From assembly GCA_041687115.1 (NCBI GenBank), contig JAWLCP010000142.1:1-6355 (forward strand): a stretch of 6,355 nucleotides of DNA, given 5' to 3'. The notes beneath the pieces are model-generated. The model did no database searches. It saw nothing but the letters and a program-made list of their open reading frames with translations, and had not been told where the DNA came from. The DNA is from SKLM01 sp041687115. Its GTDB lineage: Bacteria; Chloroflexota; Anaerolineae; B4-G1. The translations under genes and the position numbers were made by a program. This document shows, piece by piece, positions 1 to 3,848 of the stretch. Position 1 is the stretch's first letter; each line of letters starts with the position of its first letter.

Positions 1-386
1 AGCCGCGCCTCCACAGCCTCCACATCCACGCCGTCGCCCATCAGGGGGAAGCCGACCACCTGCGCCTTGGCCCGCCGGAGAATGGTCAACGTGCGATCGT
101 ACGTGGGCTCCTCCACGTACGCCACGTCGCCCGGCTCGATCAACAGCCGCGCGCAGAAGTCCTGCAGCTGAAGCGAGCCCTGCCCCACGACGACGCGGCC
201 TTCATCTACGCCCTTCTCCCGGGCGATCGCCTCGCACAACCGCGGGTAGCCGCGCGACCCGCCATACTGAAGGATCTCATAACCGTCCGTCAGCAGCACC
301 CATTCCGCGCACTCCTGGACCCTGTCGACGGGGAAACTCTCCTCCGGAGGCACGCCCCGGGTCAGCTTGATCAGACTGTCTTTCAT
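1..386 (-). CDS. PLP-dependent fold-type I aminotransferase, N-terminal part (runs off the window)
   Basis: The visible 128 residues form the N-terminal part of a class I/II aminotransferase of the 2-aminoadipate/MocR-catalytic-domain type. Seen in sequence: LQYGGSRGYPRLCEAIA (residues 39-55), the cofactor-phosphate loop region GQGSLQLQDF (68-77), and EPGDVAYVEEPTYDRTL (84-100), where the Tyr of EEPTY is typical of this group. The PLP-binding lysine would lie further on, outside the window. The protein starts directly with the aminotransferase domain, so it lacks the GntR-type DNA-binding domain of true MocR regulators and is probably an enzyme. The ATG at 386 is preceded by GAGGG with 7 nt spacing. 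It begins 12 nt after the iclR stop, so the two are very likely co-transcribed. Family membership is confident; the amino donor and acceptor are unknown. Confidence 0.88.
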   Translation of the reverse strand, partial: MKDSLIKLTRGVPPEESFPVDRVQECAEWVLLTDGYEILQYGGSRGYPRLCEAIAREKGVDEGRVVVGQGSLQLQDFCARLLIEPGDVAYVEEPTYDRTLTILRRAKAQVVGFPLMGDGVDVEAVEAR

Positions 387-398
387 GCCGTGTCCCTC

Positions 399-1247
399 TT
401 ATGTCTCTTCGCCCATCACATCTGGCGTCACGTGACTATGACGCTCGCCCTGCCCACTCGCCGTGACCTCGTCGTCCGACAGGGGCCCAGCGAGAAGCGA
501 GGAGGAGATCCGATCGGCCGCTTGCCTGCAGCGATCGACATAGGCCTCGGCCACCTCCTCGCCAAACCGCGACGTAGGGCCCGCTATACCGATGGCCGCC
601 ACGACCTCACCCTGCCAGTCCCGAATCGGCGTGGCGATGCCCCAGGCCCCTTGATCCGTCTCCTGGTAGCTTCTGGCGTAGCCCTGCTCTCGAATCCTGG
701 CCAGCTCCTTCTTGAGCTCCTCCGCGTCTGTGATCGTATTCACACACAACCGGGGCAGCCCCTGCTCTCGTATGATCGCCTCAACCTCCCCCTCCGGAAG
801 ATGCGCCATCAGAATCTTCGAGGAGGCACCTGCGTGGGGCGGACGACGCGATCCTGCGTCCAGGGCAAGCCGCACCGGATGGCTCGTCTCTGCCTTCTCC
901 ACGCATATCACCTCCCGCGAGGCATACACCGTCAGGAGCGCCGTCTCCCCGGTATCGGAGACCAGGTCCTCCATGACGGGCCTGGCGATGTGGTGGAGAG
1001 GTGTGCTCTTCTCCGCCAGCTTCCCCCAGACGAGAAGGCGGTACCCAAGGCACCAGCGCTTGCTCTCCTCATCCTGACGCAGGATCCCGTGAGCCTCCAG
1101 GCTGACCAGGAAACGGTGCAGCGTGCTCTTGGGCACATCCAGCCGTCTGCTCAGATCTGTCAACGTCCAGGCCGGCTGGGAGGACGAGAAGCTGTCGATG
1201 ATCTCTACGAGACGATCGACGGTCTTGACGGATGTGGAGATGGACAT
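399..1247 (-). CDS. IclR-family transcriptional regulator
   Basis: A 282-residue protein, the usual IclR length. Residues about 5-75 form the winged helix-turn-helix, with the recognition-helix region DVPKSTLHRFLVSLEAHGIL at 37-56. Residues about 80-255 form the GAF-like effector domain, including the segment AGSRRPPHAGASSKILMAHL (131-150) that matches the family's conserved 'lha.asGkaiLA' stretch. The last 27 residues are a hydrophilic tail beyond the domain. I chose the ATG at 1247 because GAGGG lies 9 nt upstream. An in-frame TTG at 1256 would give three more residues but abuts that GAGGG with no spacing. IclR proteins usually bind small carboxylates or aromatic acids and control neighbouring catabolic genes. 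Plausible targets here are its own promoter and the methyltransferase/molybdenum hydroxylase operon upstream. The ligand is not predictable. Confidence 0.93.
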   Translation of the reverse strand: MSISTSVKTVDRLVEIIDSFSSSQPAWTLTDLSRRLDVPKSTLHRFLVSLEAHGILRQDEESKRWCLGYRLLVWGKLAEKSTPLHHIARPVMEDLVSDTGETALLTVYASREVICVEKAETSHPVRLALDAGSRRPPHAGASSKILMAHLPEGEVEAIIREQGLPRLCVNTITDAEELKKELARIREQGYARSYQETDQGAWGIATPIRDWQGEVVAAIGIAGPTSRFGEEVAEAYVDRCRQAADRISSSLLAGPLSDDEVTASGQGERHSHVTPDVMGEET

Positions 1248-1256
1248 GGTCTGCAA

Positions 1257-1261
1257 CCCTC
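1257..1261 (-). promoter_or_regulatory. Shine-Dalgarno site deciding the iclR start
   Basis: GAGGG on the minus strand, 9 nt before the ATG at 1247 and directly touching the alternative TTG at 1256. The spacing favours the ATG. Confidence 0.65.
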
Positions 1262-1283
1262 GGCTTCGGTCGCTTCAGAAAGA

Positions 1284-1312
1284 ATCGTACTATACGCCAG
1301 CCCGGGTGTCAA
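1284..1312 (-). promoter_or_regulatory. Sigma70-like promoter for iclR and the aminotransferase gene
   Basis: Read on the minus strand, a perfect TTGACA -35 box (1312-1307) is followed by a 17-bp spacer and TACGAT (1289-1284), which matches four of six consensus -10 positions. A start site near 1277 would leave a leader of about 30 nt before the iclR ATG at 1247. The placement in the only gene-free gap over 100 nt, just upstream of a regulator, supports a real promoter. Not tested experimentally. Confidence 0.72.
1286..1296. promoter_or_regulatory. Short palindrome over the -10 box, candidate operator
   Basis: CGTA-CTA-TACG forms perfect 4-bp arms around a 3-bp centre. It overlaps the -10 element and the adjoining spacer of the iclR promoter. 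A protein bound here would block RNA polymerase, which would fit autorepression by the IclR protein. The arms are short, do not resemble a known IclR consensus, and could arise by chance. Confidence 0.25.
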
Positions 1313-1321
1313 AACAGATCG

Positions 1322-1371
1322 CGGACGAGCGGTGCCGTCGGCTCCAGCTCCCAGCTCAGCAACCTCGTCCG
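1322..1371 (-). terminator. Inverted repeat after the methyltransferase gene, possible terminator
   Basis: Just downstream of the methyltransferase stop, CGGACGAG (1371-1364 on the minus strand) pairs perfectly with CTCGTCCG (1329-1322) across a 34-nt loop. The loop contains a second, smaller hairpin potential around GAGCTGGGAGCTGGAGC. About 6 nt beyond the stem is a short T run (TGTTTT). The position suits transcription termination or 3'-end protection of the upstream operon. The long loop and weak T tract make it a poor intrinsic terminator, so this is tentative. The end of the T run touches the next promoter's -35 box. Confidence 0.3.
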
Positions 1372-1381
1372 GAAGGCAGTC

Positions 1382-2821
1382 TCAACTGCCGCTCTCAAGG
1401 ATAGTCCCAATCTCCTGCCGCACCGCCTCGGGCAGTTGCGCCGGTTCGTGCTCGTCCAGGATCGCAACCGTCCGCTCCCTGAGGCGCTCACCCAACCGCT
1501 TTCCGCCGGCCTCCACCCAGTCCTCAACGCGTTGGCGGTTGAAGAGCGATGGCTCCCAGACATCGCGGAAATGATCCATCGTGTGCTCGGTCGAGAGGAA
1601 CTCGCCACCTGGCCCCACCCCGTGAATCACCTCCAGCGCCAGCGCCTCGGCGCCCAGAGAGACCCCTCCCACGAAGTGGCGCATCATGTCGATCATCTCG
1701 GCCGTGAAGACGATCATCTCCGGCGAGGTCGTCAACCCCGCCTCCAGGTAGCCCACGTCGTGAACCAGGTTGCTGCCGGCCAGCAGCGCCACCAGCACAG
1801 AGAACGCAGCGTCAGCCGCGGCCTGCTCGTCCATCACACAGCTATCGGAGTGCCCCGCGTACCCCCACGTGGGAAGGCCGTAGAACCGCCCCATCTCGGC
1901 CACCGCCACCCTGGCCATCTGGAACTCCGGCGCGCTGTAGACGCTGATCGTCGTTCTCATATCCAGGTGATGGAGCCCGCTCCCGTAGACGAAAGGAGCC
2001 CCCGGGTGCCTGAGCTGGTGCATGACCAGGCTGGAGAGGACCTCGGCGTTCCCCAGGGCGAGGCCGCCCGCCAGTGTGATAGGCGCCGTCCCGCCCATCA
2101 TCGGCGCCGGGGAGTGCACGATCGGCAGCGCCTGGTCCGCCATGTAGAGCAGCTTGTCCGTCGCCGTCTCCGAATGCTTGAGCGGCGTCGACGGCTCTGA
2201 GTAGAGCAGCAGCGTCGGGTTCAGCCTGAGATCCCTCACGCCGCCGGCGGCAGCTGCCGCCATCGCCACGATCGCCTCGCAGTCGGCACGATCGTCGCAC
2301 ACGAAGACGATCGGCTTCGTGGTGTGCTCCACCATCGACGCGAACTGCCAGCGATATGCGTTATCCGTCTCCAGGTCCGCCGGAATGCCCATCGACATGC
2401 AGAAGTTCAGCTCGGGCAGTGCGTCCACCAGGCGGACACAGTCTATGACGTCCTGGGCGGTGAACTTGCGGCGCTCGCCCGTGCGGGGATCAAGGTAGTT
2501 GAGGCAGTCGGACCCGGGGCCGAAGCTGACCTGGCGCCCCTCGAGTGGGGCGACGACCTCGTCGCTGCCCCGCCTGCACAGCGCGACCCGCGACGGCACC
2601 TGATCGAGCGCCCACTCGACCAGCCCGGGCGGCAGGCGCACCAGGTTCTCGTCGCTCACCACAGCGTCGGATTCGCGAAGCAGGTCCAGCGCTCCATCGT
2701 GGTACACCCGCACGCCGGTCCGTCGCAGGATCTCCAGAGACGCCAGATGGATGGCGCGGCACTGCCCGTCATCCAGCATCGCCATACGAGGATAAGCTTG
2801 CCCGTGTTCGGTCACTGTCAT
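1382..2821 (-). CDS. MttB-family (COG5598) trimethylamine methyltransferase-like protein, non-pyrrolysine type
   Basis: A 479-residue protein, full length for the family. Recognisable segments in order: NYLDPRTGERRKFTAQDV (108-125), MMGGTAPITLAGGLALGNAE (241-260), YGLPTWGYAGHSDS (314-327) and the C-terminal HTMDHFRDVWEPSLFNR (413-429). MttB enzymes form a TIM barrel that transfers a methyl group from an amine to a cobalamin-bearing corrinoid protein. Archaeal MttB has pyrrolysine encoded by in-frame UAG. This frame contains no internal stop, so it belongs to the larger non-pyrrolysine group, whose characterised members use quaternary amines such as glycine betaine. No corrinoid protein is encoded in the window. 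The ATG at 2821 follows AAGGAG; upstream in-frame codons to 2962 run through a repeat and overlap the preceding gene, so I reject them. The gene lies 40 nt after the FAD subunit stop, in the same operon. Substrate unknown. Confidence 0.92.
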   Translation of the reverse strand: MTVTEHGQAYPRMAMLDDGQCRAIHLASLEILRRTGVRVYHDGALDLLRESDAVVSDENLVRLPPGLVEWALDQVPSRVALCRRGSDEVVAPLEGRQVSFGPGSDCLNYLDPRTGERRKFTAQDVIDCVRLVDALPELNFCMSMGIPADLETDNAYRWQFASMVEHTTKPIVFVCDDRADCEAIVAMAAAAAGGVRDLRLNPTLLLYSEPSTPLKHSETATDKLLYMADQALPIVHSPAPMMGGTAPITLAGGLALGNAEVLSSLVMHQLRHPGAPFVYGSGLHHLDMRTTISVYSAPEFQMARVAVAEMGRFYGLPTWGYAGHSDSCVMDEQAAADAAFSVLVALLAGSNLVHDVGYLEAGLTTSPEMIVFTAEMIDMMRHFVGGVSLGAEALALEVIHGVGPGGEFLSTEHTMDHFRDVWEPSLFNRQRVEDWVEAGGKRLGERLRERTVAILDEHEPAQLPEAVRQEIGTILESGS

Positions 2822-2824
2822 GTT

Positions 2825-2830
2825 CTCCTT
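2825..2830 (-). promoter_or_regulatory. Shine-Dalgarno site of the methyltransferase gene
   Basis: AAGGAG on the minus strand is only 3 nt from the ATG at 2821, which is tight. A GTG two codons later (third codon) would be 9 nt away. The true start may be either, with a difference of two residues. Confidence 0.6.
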
Positions 2831-2842
2831 GCCAGAAACGGT

Positions 2843-2858
2843 ACTCAACGGACTCAAC
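2843..2858. repeat. Short direct repeat in the gap before the methyltransferase gene
   Basis: ACTCAAC occurs twice (2843-2849 and 2852-2858), separated by two bases, within the 40-nt gap between the FAD subunit stop and the methyltransferase start. No function is evident. Confidence 0.3.
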
Positions 2859-2861
2859 TCC

Positions 2862-3845
2862 TCAATCGTTCTGCTCGACCTGCCCTCTTCGCAAGAGCGA
2901 GCCGCGTGTCCCCCTCTCCCCGCTGGGAGAGGGCTGGGGTGAGGGGCCTCCTCCGCGCCCAACCGCCGTCGCCAGTGCGTCAGTCACCAGCACGGGGAGC
3001 ACCTCCAGGCGGTACCCCCTCGACGCCCGCATGGCACTGGTGCGCGGGTTGGCCTCATCCCGGGCAATCTGCGCCCCTTGCTCCAGAATCTCCCGCCGGG
3101 GTGCGCGCCCCCGGAGAAAACCCTCCGCCTTCCGGGCGCGAAACGGGACGGGCGCCACCGGCCCCAGGGCGATCGCCACGTCCGCGATCCTTCCATCCTC
3201 CACTCCCGCCCCCGGGCCGGCATCCCCCTCGCCCGCCAACTCGACCCGCACCGCGCAGTTCAGTATCGGCAGGACCAGTGCCGAGCGGCGCCCCACGCGC
3301 CGCCAGGCGGTACCCGTGCGTGCATCGGGCCGCGGGAAACGGATCGCTGTGACGATCTGCCGCGTCGGGTCGACGGTCGAGACGCCCGGCCCGGCAAACA
3401 GCGACTCCACCGCCTGCCACCTCGCGCCGTCCCGATCCACGATGCAGGCCTCGGCATCCAGCGCGATGGCGACGACCGCGCCATCCGCGGCCGGCATGCC
3501 CTGCACGATGTTACCGACCCAGGTCGCCACGTTCTGAATCGGGCCAGCACCCACCGACCGTGCCGCCTCCACCAGCGCGTGCACGTGCTCGGTCAGAAAG
3601 GGATGCCCCCGGATGACGGCGAACGTCACGGTCGCCCCCACGGTCACAAGATCCTCCCCAATCTCAATGCGCCTCAGCTCGGGGATGCGGGTCACATCGA
3701 CCAGGCATTGTGGGGCGATCGCGCCTTTGCGGATGTCGGGCAGCACGTCGGTGCCCCCGGCGATCACCCATGCGGCCCCCTCGCCAGCCTCCAGGCATTC
3801 GATGGCCTCCTCAACCGACCCGGGGTAGCGATAGTCCGTCGCCAT
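2862..3845 (-). CDS. Molybdenum hydroxylase FAD-binding subunit (CoxM/XdhB-like)
   Basis: A 327-residue protein of the FAD-binding family in xanthine dehydrogenase/CO dehydrogenase-type enzymes. It passes electrons from the Fe-S clusters to an external acceptor. Seen in sequence: the FAD pyrophosphate-binding loop AGGTD (29-33), the second FAD motif QNVATWVGNIVQGMPAAD (104-121), and the C-terminal domain ending around YRLEVLPVLVTDALATAVGR (278-297). In the second motif the usual TIGGN appears as TWVGN, with valine replacing the first glycine. The expected family end is near residue 297. The remaining 30 or so residues come from a palindromic repeat and the sequence after it, and carry no domain. 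The ATG at 3845 is 3 nt after the catalytic subunit stop, indicating translational coupling. GAGG sequences precede it within the upstream gene's end. The partner is the fused subunit at 3849-6355. Confidence 0.92.
   Translation of the reverse strand: MATDYRYPGSVEEAIECLEAGEGAAWVIAGGTDVLPDIRKGAIAPQCLVDVTRIPELRRIEIGEDLVTVGATVTFAVIRGHPFLTEHVHALVEAARSVGAGPIQNVATWVGNIVQGMPAADGAVVAIALDAEACIVDRDGARWQAVESLFAGPGVSTVDPTRQIVTAIRFPRPDARTGTAWRRVGRRSALVLPILNCAVRVELAGEGDAGPGAGVEDGRIADVAIALGPVAPVPFRARKAEGFLRGRAPRREILEQGAQIARDEANPRTSAMRASRGYRLEVLPVLVTDALATAVGRGGGPSPQPSPSGERGTRGSLLRRGQVEQND
2885..2897. repeat. Small palindrome beside the larger repeat
   Basis: CTCTT-CGC-AAGAG gives 5-bp arms around a 3-base loop. 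It lies 14 nt from the larger palindrome on its 3' side in the transcript and may be part of the same repeat element or an added hairpin. Confidence 0.35.
2911..2948. repeat. Palindromic CCCTCTCCC/GGGAGAGGG repeat inside the 3' end of the FAD subunit gene
   Basis: CCCTCTCCC (2912-2920) and GGGAGAGGG (2925-2933) form a perfect 9-bp stem with a CGCT loop, flanked by CTGGGGTGAGGGGCC. This sequence type recurs between genes in many GC-rich bacterial genomes, and when read in frame yields PSPQPSPSGERG-like peptides, as seen here at residues 301-312 of the FAD subunit. The hairpin would sit in the operon mRNA between the hydroxylase genes and the methyltransferase gene, where it could stabilise the upstream message or lower downstream expression. 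Its copy number in this genome cannot be seen from one window. Confidence 0.75.
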
Positions 3846-3848
3846 ACC

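Noticed and set aside
1248..1256. TTG at 1256 as the iclR start
   Set aside because: It directly abuts the GAGGG ribosome-binding sequence, leaving no spacing, whereas the ATG at 1247 has 9 nt.
390..1574. Long plus-strand open frame of 394 codons opposite iclR
   Set aside because: It is an antisense shadow of the clear IclR gene in GC-rich DNA. It has no recognisable domain and its composition is Arg/Pro/Ser-rich as expected from reading the complement.
1232..2200. Plus-strand open frame of 322 codons opposite the methyltransferase gene
   Set aside because: It covers the iclR promoter region and the methyltransferase gene in antisense, with low-complexity His/Arg/Val-rich content and no family signature.
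1382..2821. Possible pyrrolysine (in-frame UAG) in the methyltransferase
   Set aside because: The frame is open throughout with no internal stop, and it ends at TGA, so no pyrrolysine readthrough is needed.
2822..2962. 47-residue N-terminal extension of the methyltransferase (start at 2962)
   Set aside because: It would overlap the FAD subunit by about 100 nt and translate the palindromic repeat in another frame. The ATG at 2821 has an AAGGAG site and begins where family homology is expected.
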